Notes: a model not told the origin generated them from the letters alone. Counted from the first letter of the stretch, positions 52,813-62,531 are shown. The stretch: DNA of 64,000 nt from Rhizobiales bacterium Ga0077545 (GCA_001464335.1 LNEV01000009.1:62001-126000), one strand, 5' to 3'. Translations and numbers: made by a program.

Positions 52813-54249
52813 ATGAATGACAGCAAGAACGACGAAATGGCCGGAAGCGTCTCCGAGCCGGGTGTGCCCGAGGTGAAGCCCGCCAAGAGCCTGTGGCCGC
52901 GCCCGTATGACAATGTCCGGGTCGAGCCCAGCCTTGAGCCCGCGCAGGTGGAAGATGCGCCGGTCATTGCGCCGAGCGTCAGCGCGCCCGAAGGCGATTT
53001 CGACACGGTCCCGGCAGAGGGATATCAAGAGCGCACGGAACCGCGCATGGACGCGCCGGAGGTGGGCGTGCCTGACGTGGACGCGCCGGAGGTGGGGCCC
53101 GCTCGACTTGACGAACCGGCACCCTCGCTCGCTCCTGAAGATATAGCCGATTTTGCACCGGCTTCGGAAGACGAGCGCACCGTCGAAGACATCATCGAGG
53201 AAAAGGAAGCCGCGGGCGAGGAAACCCGCACGGTCGAGGATATTCTCGACGAGAAGGAGGCGACCGAGGATGCCGCCGGCCCGCCGGAAAGCGATCTTCG
53301 CGCCGACCGCACCGAGCCTTCCCTGGATGCCGCATCGCAAAACGACGAAGCTCCCGCCGTTACGATCGATCCCCAGAACGTGCGGGAAGACGAGCGGACG
53401 GCGGCGGTTCTCGGTGCGGCCGATCATCAGCAGCCGGCTCTTCCTGGATCTGGTGAAAACCGTTCGGGCCAGATCATCGCGATGGCCGCGGGAATCATCG
53501 TCGCTCTCGCACTGGGCACGGCGGCACTTGTGTATGGCGCCTCCGCGCTCGGGTTCAGCTTTGGCGGGGGTGGCGACACGGTTGCCGCGAACAATCCGCC
53601 GGCGCCGGTACCGACACCTGTTGTTACGCAATCCGATGACGAACTGAAGGCCGCGCAGCAGCGGATCGCGGAACTTCAGGCGCAGCTTGAAAGGCTGGAA
53701 GCCGAAAAGGCAGAAGCCGCGAAGGCAGACGAGGCGGCAAACGGTGAGCAGACCGCTGCGGCGCCCGAGCCTGTGCCTGCGCCTGCGCCGCGGCCTGTCG
53801 CGGTTGCTCCTGCGCCAACTCCGGCTCCCACGCCCGAGCCGGCGGCCACCGCGCCGTCAAGCCCGGCCACCCCGGCGGCATCCGCAAACCGCACGGCCGA
53901 TGCTGCGCCCGCAACTCCCGCGCCGGCGCAGACGCCGCCGCAGCAGACCGCGCGGGTCGAGCCCGGTCCCGGTGCGCCTCCGCGCCCGCTCGCTCCTCCG
54001 CCGTCCTACGAGACGCAGCCAGGCTATCAGCAGCCTGCTCGTACGGCGACGCCCGAAATGCCCATCCTGCAGAATTGGGCCGTGCGTGATGTCTATAACG
54101 GCGTCGCGGTCGTCCAGTCGGGTCGTGGCGCTCCGATGGAAGTCGAGCCGGGAGATGAACTTCCGGGCGGCAACCGCGTCCTCGCGATCCGCCGTCTTGG
54201 CGGCGCGTGGGCTGTCGTTACGGAACGCGGAATTATCGCCGCACGCTGA
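52813..54249 (+). CDS. Pro/Ala-rich single-pass membrane protein with coiled coil, function unknown
   Basis: A 478-residue protein. An acidic cytoplasmic region (1-215) contains two copies of a TVEDI(I/L)xEKEA module (residues 123-133 and 140-150) and two DAPEVG copies (80-85, 90-95). A membrane helix spans about 219-247. A short coiled coil follows (QRIAELQAQLERLEAEKAEA, from about 280), then a long Ala/Pro tract and a folded C-terminal domain (ILQNWAVRDVYNGVAVVQ ... VVTERGIIAAR). The layout resembles that of the SPOR protein at 38331 but without a SPOR domain. ATG 52813 was chosen; a longer frame to 52705 is possible. A terminator follows. Confidence 0.75.
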   Translation: MNDSKNDEMAGSVSEPGVPEVKPAKSLWPRPYDNVRVEPSLEPAQVEDAPVIAPSVSAPEGDFDTVPAEGYQERTEPRMDAPEVGVPDVDAPEVGPARLDEPAPSLAPEDIADFAPASEDERTVEDIIEEKEAAGEETRTVEDILDEKEATEDAAGPPESDLRADRTEPSLDAASQNDEAPAVTIDPQNVREDERTAAVLGAADHQQPALPGSGENRSGQIIAMAAGIIVALALGTAALVYGASALGFSFGGGGDTVAANNPPAPVPTPVVTQSDDELKAAQQRIAELQAQLERLEAEKAEAAKADEAANGEQTAAAPEPVPAPAPRPVAVAPAPTPAPTPEPAATAPSSPATPAASANRTADAAPATPAPAQTPPQQTARVEPGPGAPPRPLAPPPSYETQPGYQQPARTATPEMPILQNWAVRDVYNGVAVVQSGRGAPMEVEPGDELPGGNRVLAIRRLGGAWAVVTERGIIAAR

Positions 54250-54265
54250 TGTGACGTGCATCGAT

Positions 54266-54302
54266 AAAAACCGCATGTCCGGACCGGGCATGCGGTTTTT
54301 TT
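54266..54302 (+). terminator. Bidirectional terminator between two convergent genes
   Basis: Perfect 12-bp arms (54266-54277 and 54289-54300) with an 11-nt loop. The stem starts with five A and ends with seven T on the plus strand, so it can stop both the 52813 gene and the convergent gene at 54310. Confidence 0.88.
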
Positions 54303-54309
54303 CCGGCGC

Positions 54310-54744
54310 CTAGTTGCTGGCCGAGCCGAATTTCGCCTGGCCCGGCGCGCCGACGATCAGGACGAATGTGTCGTCGCCCGTATCCAGATAGAGCGCGCTG
54401 TCCTCAGGGCCGGTCTCGCCGCGCATGCGCGCGAGCGGCAGGGTCTGCGATCCCTGCGGCGAGGTGAGGGGCATGGTCTGCACGACCGCGCCGGCGTCCG
54501 AAACCCATTCGACGGACAGCGCGACGCTTCCGGCCGTGGCGGTGCCGACGAGGCGTGAGAAGCCGCGCTGGCCGCCCGCTTCCCACGGGCCTGCTACGCG
54601 CACGAGAACCACGTCCGGCCCGATGGCGGGAGCCGCGTTCTGCACGCGGACGAACTGCGCGCTCTGGCCGGGCAAGGCGCCTTGCGCCAAAGCAGGCGCC
54701 GTCAGGCACATGAGAGCGGCGGTGAAGGCGATGGGTCGGATCAC
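54310..54744 (-). CDS. Small exported protein of unknown function
   Basis: A 144-residue protein with a clear signal peptide (MIRPIAFTAALMCLTAPALA-Q). The mature part is beta-rich with no cysteine pair and no recognisable motif (VVLVRVAGPWEAGGQRGFSRLVGTAT ... DDTFVLIVGAPGQAKFG). It lies 12 bases after the parE stop on the same strand of transcription order (parE is upstream), so it may be cotranscribed with parE. I do not recognise the family. Confidence 0.7.
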   Translation of the reverse strand: MIRPIAFTAALMCLTAPALAQGALPGQSAQFVRVQNAAPAIGPDVVLVRVAGPWEAGGQRGFSRLVGTATAGSVALSVEWVSDAGAVVQTMPLTSPQGSQTLPLARMRGETGPEDSALYLDTGDDTFVLIVGAPGQAKFGSASN

Positions 54745-54756
54745 GGAAAGCAGTCC

Positions 54757-56778
54757 CTAAACGTCGAGTTCGCCCGCGAAGGGAGCATGTTCCTGGATAA
54801 AACGGAAGCGCGCTTCGGCTTTCGAACCCATCAATCTCTCGACAGTGTCCCGTGTCTCGATCTCGTCGTCCTCGGCGATTTCGACGCGCAGCATGGTGCG
54901 CTTTTTCGGGTCCATCGTGGTTTCGCGGAGCTGCTGGGGCATCATTTCGCCAAGGCCCTTGAAGCGCCCGATATCGACCTTCTTGTTCTTGAAGGTCGTG
55001 GCCAGCAGCTTTTCGCGTTCGGCATCGTCGCGTGCGTACACGGTGGTCGCGCCGTGCGTCATGCGGTAGAGCGGCGGCACGGCGAGGTAAAGATGCCCGC
55101 CCCGGATGAGGCCCGGTATTTCGCGATAGAAATAGGTGACGAGAAGAGAGGCGATGTGGGCGCCGTCGACGTCCGCATCGGTCATGATGACGATCTTCTC
55201 GTAGCGGAGATCTTCCTCGCGGTAGGAAGATTTCGTGCCGCAGCCGAGCGCCAGCAGAAGGTCGGCGAGCTGCTGGTTCTGCGCGAGCTTGTCCACCCCG
55301 GCATTGGCGACGTTGAGGATCTTGCCGCGCAGCGGCAGGATTGCCTGGTTCTGGCGCGCGCGGGCCTGTTTGGCGGAGCCGCCCGCCGAGTCGCCCTCGA
55401 CAATGAAGAGTTCGGCGCCCGCGGCCGTGTCCTGCGTGCAGTCCGCGAGCTTGCCGGGAAGGCGCAATTTGCGCGTCGCGGTCTTGCGCAGCGTTTCCTT
55501 CTCGGCGCGGCGGCGCATGCGGTCTTCGGCGCGCTCGATGACGCGGTCGAGAAGGCGGCGGGCCTGGGTCGGCGAATTCGCCAGCCAGTGATCGAACGGG
55601 TCGCGGATCGCGGTCTCGACAAGGCGGGTTGCCTCGCTCGACGAAAGCCTTTCCTTGGTCTGGCCCTGGAATTCCGGCTCGCGGATGAAGACGGAGAGGA
55701 GGGACACACAGCCCGCCGTCACATCGTCCGCCACCACGTCCTTGAAGCGCTTGCCCTGATTGGTGAGATCGGCATAGGAGCGCAGACCGCGCAGCAATGC
55801 CGCGCGGAGGCCGTTTTCGTGCGTACCGCCATCGGGCGTCGGGATCGTGTTGCAATAGGAATGCGTGAAGGCGTCGCCGTCCTCGGCCCAGCCGATCGCC
55901 CATTCGACGGCGCCGGGGCCGTTGTCGGCCTCGACCTTTCCGGCGAAGAAGTCCGAGGTCAGCATGGGACGGCCTTCCACCGTCGCGGCCAGATAATCCT
56001 TCAGCCCGCCGGGGAATTTGAACGTCTCTTTCTCGGGCACATTGTCGACGCCCGCGAGAAGTTCGGGGGCGCACTGCCAGCGCACTTCGATGCCCGCGAA
56101 CAGATAGGCCTTCGCGCGCGTCATCGTGAAAATGCGCTGCGGCTTCAGATGCGCGCCGACGCCGAAGATCAGCGCGTCCGGCTTGAAGCGCACGCGCGTG
56201 CCGCGGCGGTTGTGGACCGTTCCGGCATCTTCCAGCTCGGTTGCGGGAGCGCCGCGTGAAAAAGTCTGCCGGTAGAGGCGCTGGCCGCGCGCGACTTCCA
56301 CTTCCAGAACTTCGGACAGAGCGTTGACGACGGAGACGCCGACGCCGTGAAGGCCGCCGGAGGTGGAATAGGCTTTCGATCCGAATTTGCCGCCCGAATG
56401 CAGCGTGGTCAGGATGACTTCGAGCGCCGATTTGTCGGGAAATTTGGGGTGCGGATCGACCGGGATGCCGCGCCCGTTGTCGGTGACCGTGAGATAGCCT
56501 CCGGGCTCCATCTCGACCGCGATGAAGGTTGCGTGGCCAGCAACCGCCTCGTCCATGGCGTTGTCGATGACTTCGGCGAAGAGGTGGTGCAGCGCCTTCT
56601 CGTCGGTGCCGCCGATATACATGCCCGGGCGGCGCCGGACGGGCTCAAGCCCTTCCAGAACCTCGATGTCCGCAGCCGTGTAGCCTGCTTCCCCGGGGGT
56701 GCCCTTGGGAAGGGGAGCTGTGGCCTTGGCGGGCTTGCGTGCGGCAGCGCCGCCGAAAAGATCAGGTTTCGAAGCCAT
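54757..56778 (-). CDS. parE: DNA topoisomerase IV subunit B
   Basis: A 673-residue type II topoisomerase ATPase subunit. It decatenates daughter chromosomes with ParC. GHKL motifs are visible (VIDNAMDEAVAG, TDNGRGIPVD, GGLHGVGVSVVNALS). The TOPRIM domain has EGDSAGGSAKQAR and TDADVDGAHIASL, and PLRGKILNV is present. The C-terminal RFKGLGEM and RFRFIQEHA blocks identify ParE. It starts MASKPDLFGG at ATG 56778; a longer frame to 56892 runs through repeat DNA and is rejected. Confidence 0.96.
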   Translation of the reverse strand: MASKPDLFGGAAARKPAKATAPLPKGTPGEAGYTAADIEVLEGLEPVRRRPGMYIGGTDEKALHHLFAEVIDNAMDEAVAGHATFIAVEMEPGGYLTVTDNGRGIPVDPHPKFPDKSALEVILTTLHSGGKFGSKAYSTSGGLHGVGVSVVNALSEVLEVEVARGQRLYRQTFSRGAPATELEDAGTVHNRRGTRVRFKPDALIFGVGAHLKPQRIFTMTRAKAYLFAGIEVRWQCAPELLAGVDNVPEKETFKFPGGLKDYLAATVEGRPMLTSDFFAGKVEADNGPGAVEWAIGWAEDGDAFTHSYCNTIPTPDGGTHENGLRAALLRGLRSYADLTNQGKRFKDVVADDVTAGCVSLLSVFIREPEFQGQTKERLSSSEATRLVETAIRDPFDHWLANSPTQARRLLDRVIERAEDRMRRRAEKETLRKTATRKLRLPGKLADCTQDTAAGAELFIVEGDSAGGSAKQARARQNQAILPLRGKILNVANAGVDKLAQNQQLADLLLALGCGTKSSYREEDLRYEKIVIMTDADVDGAHIASLLVTYFYREIPGLIRGGHLYLAVPPLYRMTHGATTVYARDDAEREKLLATTFKNKKVDIGRFKGLGEMMPQQLRETTMDPKKRTMLRVEIAEDDEIETRDTVERLMGSKAEARFRFIQEHAPFAGELDV

Positions 56779-57462
56779 GTGTCTCGGGGAGGGAGCTCTG
56801 ATTCGAGTGGCGCCCAGTATCGCACACGGGGCGAGGGTAGGGCGAGGGCGATGGGGTCGCGGTGTCTCCCGTTCCCCGGACAAGCCGCGCATGCGGCGCA
56901 GATCCGGGGTCCAGCGCCATAGGCGCGGCGAGCCGTTCTGTTTTGTGTGCGCCTGCGGCGGGCTTTTGCGCTGGGTCCCGAATCGGCGCTGCGCGGCGCG
57001 CAGCTTGTCCGGGAGACGGGCATGGCGAAGCGTCTTCCGGGGGAAGAGTGGAATGCGCGAGCCTTCTGGCTCGGCGGGCAGTCCGTCTTGCCTCTCCTGA
57101 TTGGAGGGGCGCGCGGGACGCCGGGAGATTGACCGCTCCCGCGGCGGCGTTGGCTGGTAGTTTGTAATGCCAACACCAATTTGTCCTCACCTCGGGGGCA
57201 TCGCTCTCACGACGTCCCGCGCGCGGTGGATTTTTGGCTTCGGATTGTTTTGCCGTGAAGACCTACCTGTTGGTCTTCCTCTGGGGGCTGGTGCGCACAT
57301 GGGACCAGACACCCGTGGCGGTTGGCTTTCCGCCGGCTTTACGTCTTCCCGCATTTCCGGCCACCGCACTTCCGATCCGCTCAACGACGCCTCATGAAGC
57401 GCCCTCCGTGATCGGAAGCGCATACAGACAATCACATTCTAGGAATAAAGTCAATAGAAACC
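56779..57462. other. Long intergenic region upstream of parE
   Basis: About 680 bases without a gene I can support. It contains a long inverted repeat at 56868-57020 and a shorter perfect dyad (7-bp arms 57257-57263 and 57272-57278). Open frames exist in several phases but none has a ribosome site, codon pattern or recognisable product. Confidence 0.55.
56868..57020. repeat. Large imperfect palindrome, intergenic repeat element
   Basis: The left arm (56868-56920) reads CCCGTTCCCCGGACAAGC ... ATCCGGGGTCCAGCGC. The right arm (about 56966-57020) is its near reverse complement (GCGCTGGGTCCCGAATC ... GCTTGTCCGGGAGACGGG). Together they could fold into a hairpin with arms of about 55 bases. Sequences of this composition are scattered between genes in many Alphaproteobacteria as palindromic repeat elements. 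Confidence 0.7.
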
Positions 57463-57936
57463 TCAGGTGCCTTGGCGGAAATAGGCGCGGCTTTTTAACT
57501 TGAGGAGCACGATCGGGAAGGCCATCAAGGCAGCGCCGATCAGAGCGGACCCGAGGAGCACGTCCCATGTAAGGGCACCCTCGGCATGGACCTTCGCATA
57601 CATCGCAAAGCCCAGCGGGTAGAAAAACAGGAGTGCCGTGAACAGGCCCGGAGAGAACCGGCCTTTCGCCACGACGACCGGCAGCACATGGAAGAAGGTG
57701 GCGTTGATGAGCATCAGCGCCGCGAAGGCGAGGGGGATCAAAGGGTTCGTTGCCGCCATTTGCGCCTGAACGACGCCGAGTACGACCACCAGGAAATTGA
57801 CGACATAGAATTCCGACCATTCCACCGGAAGCCCGATGACGGCCCGGGCCCAGTCGCGCCAGTTGAGGAAGAATTCTTCGGCCGCGTGCAAGGTGTAGGC
57901 CGCGAGCGCAAGCCACGCGAGATCAGTCAGCGACAT
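57463..57936 (-). CDS. HXXEE domain membrane protein
   Basis: A 157-residue inner-membrane protein with four to five hydrophobic segments. The family motif HAAEE is at residues 17-21 (YTLHAAEEFFLNW), with a later conserved Asn/His in LINATFFHVLP. The grouped His and Glu residues inside the membrane suggest metal binding or hydrolysis, but no activity is known. ATG 57936 was chosen. It is downstream of, but terminator-separated from, the PhoX-like gene. Confidence 0.85.
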   Translation of the reverse strand: MSLTDLAWLALAAYTLHAAEEFFLNWRDWARAVIGLPVEWSEFYVVNFLVVVLGVVQAQMAATNPLIPLAFAALMLINATFFHVLPVVVAKGRFSPGLFTALLFFYPLGFAMYAKVHAEGALTWDVLLGSALIGAALMAFPIVLLKLKSRAYFRQGT

Positions 57937-57979
57937 GGGTCCCTCCAGCGGAGGGAAGCATCGCGCTAAATCCGTGGTG

Positions 57980-58013
57980 AAAACAAGAAAGGCGCGGCTT
58001 TCACCGCGCCTTT
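57980..58013 (-). terminator. Rho-independent terminator of the PhoX-like gene
   Basis: A perfect 10-bp stem (57988-57997 and 58004-58013) with a 6-nt loop, followed on the minus strand by CTTGTTTTC. It lies 24 bases past the stop of the PhoX-like gene. Confidence 0.85.
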
Positions 58014-58036
58014 GTTTTGAGTTGCCGGTTTGCCGC

Positions 58037-60001
58037 TCACGCGATGACGCCGCCTCCCTTTTTTGTCACGACGAGAACGGAGGGGCGCGGCGGCACCCCT
58101 TCCTTGAAATCCGGCCAGCGCGTCATGGGAGATTCGAAGCTCGCCGGATTCTTGTCGTCTTCGGACTCACCAGGATGCTGGACGGCGAGAAACAGGCTTT
58201 CATCGTCGGCGGTGAAGAACGGTCCGCACATTTCAGCTCCAGCCGGTACGCGAAAGAAGTGGCGGGAGGTGCCGCGCCTTTCGCCATCCGTTTCGACCGC
58301 CCAGAGGCCGTCGGAGCGGCCGGTTGCCTTTGCGCTGTTGCCGTCTGTCGAGACCCACAGGCGTCCTTTGCCGTCGATGACGCAATTGTCCGGCATGCCG
58401 AACCAGCCGTCCTTTGTCGTCTCCGACGAGAACGTCGCGCCGACGTCCGCGACCGAGGAATCGCCGCAGCGCAGGAGCACTTCCCAGGCAAAGCCCGTCG
58501 CCGCATGATCCTCTTCATCCGGGATCATCTCGATGATGTGGCCGAACCTGTTGTTGGCGCGCGGATTGGCGTCGTCGATCTGGTCGTCCTTGCGGCGCGT
58601 GTTGTTGGTCAGCATGACATAGACGCGATTTGTCTGCGGCGAAGCCTCGACGTCTTCGGGACGGTCCATCTTGGTCGCGCCGAGAAGATCGCCCGCGCGG
58701 CGGGTTTCGATCAGAACATCCGCCTGGCTCGTGAAGCCGTTGGCTTCGGTGAGCGGGCCCTGCCCGTAGACGAGGGGCAGCCATTGGCCGCGCCCGTCCG
58801 CGTCGTATTTCGCGACATAGAGCGTGCCGCTGTCGAGAAGGCCGAAATTTGCCTTGCGGTCGCCTGTATTGACGGTGCCGTCTGTGACGAATTTGTACAC
58901 ATAGTCGAAGCGCTCGTCGTCGCCCTGATAGACGACGTAGCGGCCATCCTTGTTGATGATGCCCGCCGCGCCTTCATGCTTGAAGCGGCCGAGCGCGGTG
59001 CGCTTCACCGGCACGGAGTTCGGATCGAACGGGTCGATCTCGACGATCCAACCGAAGCGGTTCGGCTCGTTCGGTTCCTTTTCGATGTCGAAGCGGTCGT
59101 GGAACTTGCCCCATGCATAAGCGGGCGTGCCGATGCCGAGGCGCTTGTAATTGGCCGCTTCCGCATGGCTTTCAGGCACAGTGTTCCAGAAATAGCCGTG
59201 CACGTTTTCTTCCGCGCTCAGCCAGGTGCCCCAGGGCGTGATGCCGCCGGCGCAATTGTTGATCGTGCCGAGCACCTTGGTGCCTGCCGGGTCGGCCGAG
59301 GTTTTCAGGCGCGCGTGCCCGGCGGCCGGGCCGGAGAGCGTCATTTCGGTGTCGGCGGTGATGCGGCGATTGTAGGGCGAATCCTTCACCACGCTCCATT
59401 GCGTGCCGGAGCGCGCCAGCTCCACCACCGCGCCGCCATGCGCTGCGATTTCGATGTCGACCAGTTCTTTCGTCATTTTTGAAAAGGCGGCGGACTTGGT
59501 GTCCTGAATGCCGACGCCCGGGAACATCAGCTCCTCGTTCGTGTATTCATGATTGGCGACGAGAAGGCCGCGGTCCGGCGCGTTCTCGATCTGGAAGAAG
59601 CCAATGAAATCGGAATTGTAGCCGAACTGGCGGGCCTGCTTTTCGGCGCTCTGGTTCAGCGGGTCGAATTCCGGCGCATCCGGGAAGATCGGATCGCCCC
59701 AGCGCAGCAGGATCTGGGCTTCGTAGCCGTCGGCGACATGGTGAGTCTCGTCCACGCCCGCTTCGATCTCGGTGAAATCGAAGCTCGAAACGCCCTGCGC
59801 CTGCCCGGGCGAGGCGGCGAGCGCGCGATCGCCGATGACGGCCGAAATGGCCGCGACCGCAAGGCTTCCGCGCAGCAGATCGCGCCGGCTGAACCGCGCG
59901 GCGATGATCTCGCCCATTGTCGGATTGGGCGCGGTGTTGACGCCGTCTTCTCCGGCGGATTCGAGGTCGCTGGGGCGAATGCGTTCGGGATCCATGCTCA
60001 T
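58037..60001 (-). CDS. PhoX-family phosphatase (DUF839), Tat-exported
   Basis: A 654-residue protein. A twin-arginine signal is clear: SRRDLLRGSLAVAAISAVIG (Arg39-Arg40), with cleavage near RALA-ASP. PhoX-specific blocks include LVANHEYTNEELMFPG, NNCAGGITPWGTWLSAEENVHGYFW, GWIVEIDPFDP, RPEDVEASPQTNRVYVMLTNN and GMPDNCVIDGKGRLWVSTDG. The family holds a Ca2+-Fe3+ active site and hydrolyses phosphomonoesters. ATG 60001 has AGGAG seven bases upstream. TatABC for its export is encoded at 43908-45519. No Pho box is evident upstream. Confidence 0.9.
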   Translation of the reverse strand: MSMDPERIRPSDLESAGEDGVNTAPNPTMGEIIAARFSRRDLLRGSLAVAAISAVIGDRALAASPGQAQGVSSFDFTEIEAGVDETHHVADGYEAQILLRWGDPIFPDAPEFDPLNQSAEKQARQFGYNSDFIGFFQIENAPDRGLLVANHEYTNEELMFPGVGIQDTKSAAFSKMTKELVDIEIAAHGGAVVELARSGTQWSVVKDSPYNRRITADTEMTLSGPAAGHARLKTSADPAGTKVLGTINNCAGGITPWGTWLSAEENVHGYFWNTVPESHAEAANYKRLGIGTPAYAWGKFHDRFDIEKEPNEPNRFGWIVEIDPFDPNSVPVKRTALGRFKHEGAAGIINKDGRYVVYQGDDERFDYVYKFVTDGTVNTGDRKANFGLLDSGTLYVAKYDADGRGQWLPLVYGQGPLTEANGFTSQADVLIETRRAGDLLGATKMDRPEDVEASPQTNRVYVMLTNNTRRKDDQIDDANPRANNRFGHIIEMIPDEEDHAATGFAWEVLLRCGDSSVADVGATFSSETTKDGWFGMPDNCVIDGKGRLWVSTDGNSAKATGRSDGLWAVETDGERRGTSRHFFRVPAGAEMCGPFFTADDESLFLAVQHPGESEDDKNPASFESPMTRWPDFKEGVPPRPSVLVVTKKGGGVIA

Positions 60002-60520
60002 GTCCGACTCCTGATCGTGAGTTGAGCACAGGTTTAGAAACATTCCATGTAGGCTGGATGACGCCCCCAACGAAACAACGCCCAACGAACAACGCCCCCG
60101 CAGAGACTGCGGAGGCGTTGGGCATGGGTGCAGGTTTACCATCTGTCAGCAACGCTGAGCGTGCGACGTGTTGAGCCCGGTTTGCCTTTTTGTATGTCTT
60201 TACAAGACCATCTTCCGCGACGGGAGAGAACGTGCGGAGATCCCACGAAACGCGTGCGGATGATCATGTGCCGACATCTCATTCGTTCGATTGTCGGAAG
60301 AATCCACAGATATCGATTTTACGATCTGGCAGATCCCCTTTTCTGCTGCGGGGGAGTCATTGTTCTAGCCTCCATCGCTCGTTTTCGATGGCCTGGAGTC
60401 TGCTGCCGTCGCGCCGCGCGGTCAACGACAAAAGACTGCGGTGTTAGGGAGGGCTGTCACAATGTGTCCGCACGTTCTTGAAAAGTCTGCAGATATCCAA
60501 ATTCACGAAAATGCGAGCGG
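60002..60520. other. Intergenic region between phoX-like gene and glnA terminator
   Basis: About 520 bases with no supportable gene. It holds a short direct-repeat run (60060-60100), a GC hairpin (60091-60119) and two 6-bp dyads. A plus-strand frame from 60128 to 60481 has no ribosome site and no recognisable product. The right part carries no clear Pho box. Confidence 0.5.
60060..60119. repeat. Short tandem repeats and adjoining hairpin upstream of phoX-like gene
   Basis: A unit close to ACGCCCAACGAAACA occurs twice and a third partial copy begins at 60092, with small length differences. The third copy merges into a hairpin (AACGCCCCCGCA against TGCGGAGGCGTT, 60091-60119). It sits about 60 bases upstream of the PhoX-like start, in its 5' region. 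Confidence 0.5.
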
Positions 60521-60558
60521 AAAAAGAAAAAAGGCCGGAGCGCGAGGCCCCGGCCTTT
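60521..60558 (-). terminator. Rho-independent terminator of glnBA
   Basis: Arms AAGGCCGG (60531-60538) and CCGGCCTT (60550-60557) are followed on the minus strand by TTTTTTCTTTTT. It lies 27 bases past the glnA stop. Confidence 0.88.
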
Positions 60559-60583
60559 CGATCGTCCACAGACGCCGCGGAAT

Positions 60584-61999
60584 TTAAGCGGAGTAGTACA
60601 TGTCGAATTCGACCGGATGCGGGGTGTGCTCGAAGCGGATCACGTCCTGCATCTTCAGCGAGATGTAGCTGTCGATGAAGTCGTCCGTGAACACGCCGCC
60701 GGCCTTCAGGTATTCGCGGTCCGCGTCGAGGCTCTCGAGCGCTTCACGCAGCGAGGCCGCGACCGTCGGGATTTCCTTCAGCTCTTCCGGCGGCAGATCG
60801 TAGAGATCCTTGTCCATCGGGCCGCCCGGATCGATCTTGTTCAGGATGCCGTCCATGCCGGCCATCACGAGAGCCGCGAAAGCGAGATAGGGGTTCGCCA
60901 GCGGATCGGGGAAGCGCACTTCGACGCGCTTGGCCTTCGGCGAGTTCGTCCACGGAATACGGCAGGAGGCCGAACGGTTGCGCGCCGAATAGGCGAGCAG
61001 GACCGGGGCTTCGAAGCCGGGGACGAGGCGCTTGTAGGAGTTCGTCGACGGATTGGTGAAGGCGTTTATCGACTTGGCGTGCTTGATGACGCCGCCGATG
61101 TACCACAGGCATTCCTGGCTGAGGCCGGCATATTTGTCGCCTGCGAACAGCGGCTTGCCGCCCTTCCAGATCGACTGGTGGCAGTGCATGCCCGAGCCGT
61201 TGTCGCCGTAGATCGGCTTCGGCATGAAGGTCGCCGACTTGCCGAACGAATGCGCGACGGAGTGGATGCAGTATTTGTAGATCTGCATCTGGTCGGCCAT
61301 CAGCGTCAGCGTGTCGAACTTCATGCCGAGTTCGTGCTGCGCGGAGGCGACTTCGTGATGGTGCTTCTCGACCTTGACGCCCATGGCGGCGATGGCCGCG
61401 AGCATCTCGCCGCGGATGTCCTGGCCCGAGTCGACCGGCGGAACGGGGAAGTAGCCGCCCTTGGTGGGGACGCGGTAGCCGAGATTGCCGCTCTCATAGT
61501 GCGAGTCGGAATTCGTCGGCAGCTCGACCTGGTCGAGCTTGAAGCCCGTGTTGTAGGGCGTCGCCGAGAACTTGACGTCGTCGAAGATGAAGAATTCGGC
61601 TTCCGGGCCGAAAGAGATCGTGTCGCCCACGCCCGTCGACTTCACGAAGGCTTCGGCCTTCAGCGCGATGCCGCGCGGGTCGCGGCTGTAGGGCTCGCCC
61701 GTGGCCGGCTCGAGAACGTTACAGACGATGGAGAGCGTCGAGGCCGCGAAGAACGGATCAAGCTGCGCGGTTTCCGGAACCGGCATCAGCAGCATGTCGG
61801 ATTCGTTGATCGCCTTCCAACCGGCGATCGAGGAACCGTCGAACATCTGGCCTTCGGAGAAGAACTCCTCGTCGACGAGTTCGAGATCGAAGGTAACGTG
61901 CTGCCACTTGCCCTTCGGGTCGGTGAAACGCAGATCGACGTATTTTACGTCGTTGTCCTTGATGAATTGAAGGACGTCCTTCGCAGTCTTAAGCGCCAT
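60584..61999 (-). CDS. glnA: Glutamine synthetase type I
   Basis: A 471-residue GSI that makes glutamine from glutamate, ammonia and ATP as a dodecamer. Signature blocks include [66 protein letters not shown] and NRSASCRIP. The adenylylation site Tyr400 ([10 protein letters not shown]) is present, so it is controlled by GlnE. It follows glnB by 57 bases and is cotranscribed with it. Confidence 0.98.
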   Translation of the reverse strand: MALKTAKDVLQFIKDNDVKYVDLRFTDPKGKWQHVTFDLELVDEEFFSEGQMFDGSSIAGWKAINESDMLLMPVPETAQLDPFFAASTLSIVCNVLEPATGEPYSRDPRGIALKAEAFVKSTGVGDTISFGPEAEFFIFDDVKFSATPYNTGFKLDQVELPTNSDSHYESGNLGYRVPTKGGYFPVPPVDSGQDIRGEMLAAIAAMGVKVEKHHHEVASAQHELGMKFDTLTLMADQMQIYKYCIHSVAHSFGKSATFMPKPIYGDNGSGMHCHQSIWKGGKPLFAGDKYAGLSQECLWYIGGVIKHAKSINAFTNPSTNSYKRLVPGFEAPVLLAYSARNRSASCRIPWTNSPKAKRVEVRFPDPLANPYLAFAALVMAGMDGILNKIDPGGPMDKDLYDLPPEELKEIPTVAASLREALESLDADREYLKAGGVFTDDFIDSYISLKMQDVIRFEHTPHPVEFDMYYSA

Positions 62000-62056
62000 A
62001 ATTATGGTCCCCTGTCAGTTTCTGGTCGCGGCGAACGCCGCTTGAGGCGGGATTCG

Positions 62057-62434
<378 letters not shown>

Positions 62435-62440
62435 CTAAAA

Positions 62441-62455
62441 GCAGCAATCGTGCCA
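62441..62455 (-). promoter_or_regulatory. Sigma-54 (RpoN) promoter of glnBA
   Basis: On the minus strand the sequence TGGCACGATTGCTGC has the GG-N10-GC spacing of a -24/-12 promoter (consensus TGGCAC-N5-TTGCA). The start site would fall about 35 bases before the glnB ATG. NtrC-activated glnB transcription is well known in Alphaproteobacteria. I could not identify NtrC sites with confidence. Confidence 0.75.
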
Positions 62456-62531
62456 GCCAAAAAGGTGGCCAGGAGCCGCCGGTTTTCCCTCTCGGCAAGA
62501 AAGATGGCGTTTGTTCTAGCCTGAATTCCGC

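Noticed and set aside
57167-57503. Small frames in the parE-HXXEE gap (including one opening KTYLLVFLWGLVRTW)
   Set aside because: The hydrophobic opening is suggestive, but there is no ribosome site and the rest is low-information. It is not enough to call a gene.
60128-60481. A 117-residue plus-strand frame in the phoX-glnA gap
   Set aside because: No ribosome site, no motif and composition like the non-coding surroundings.
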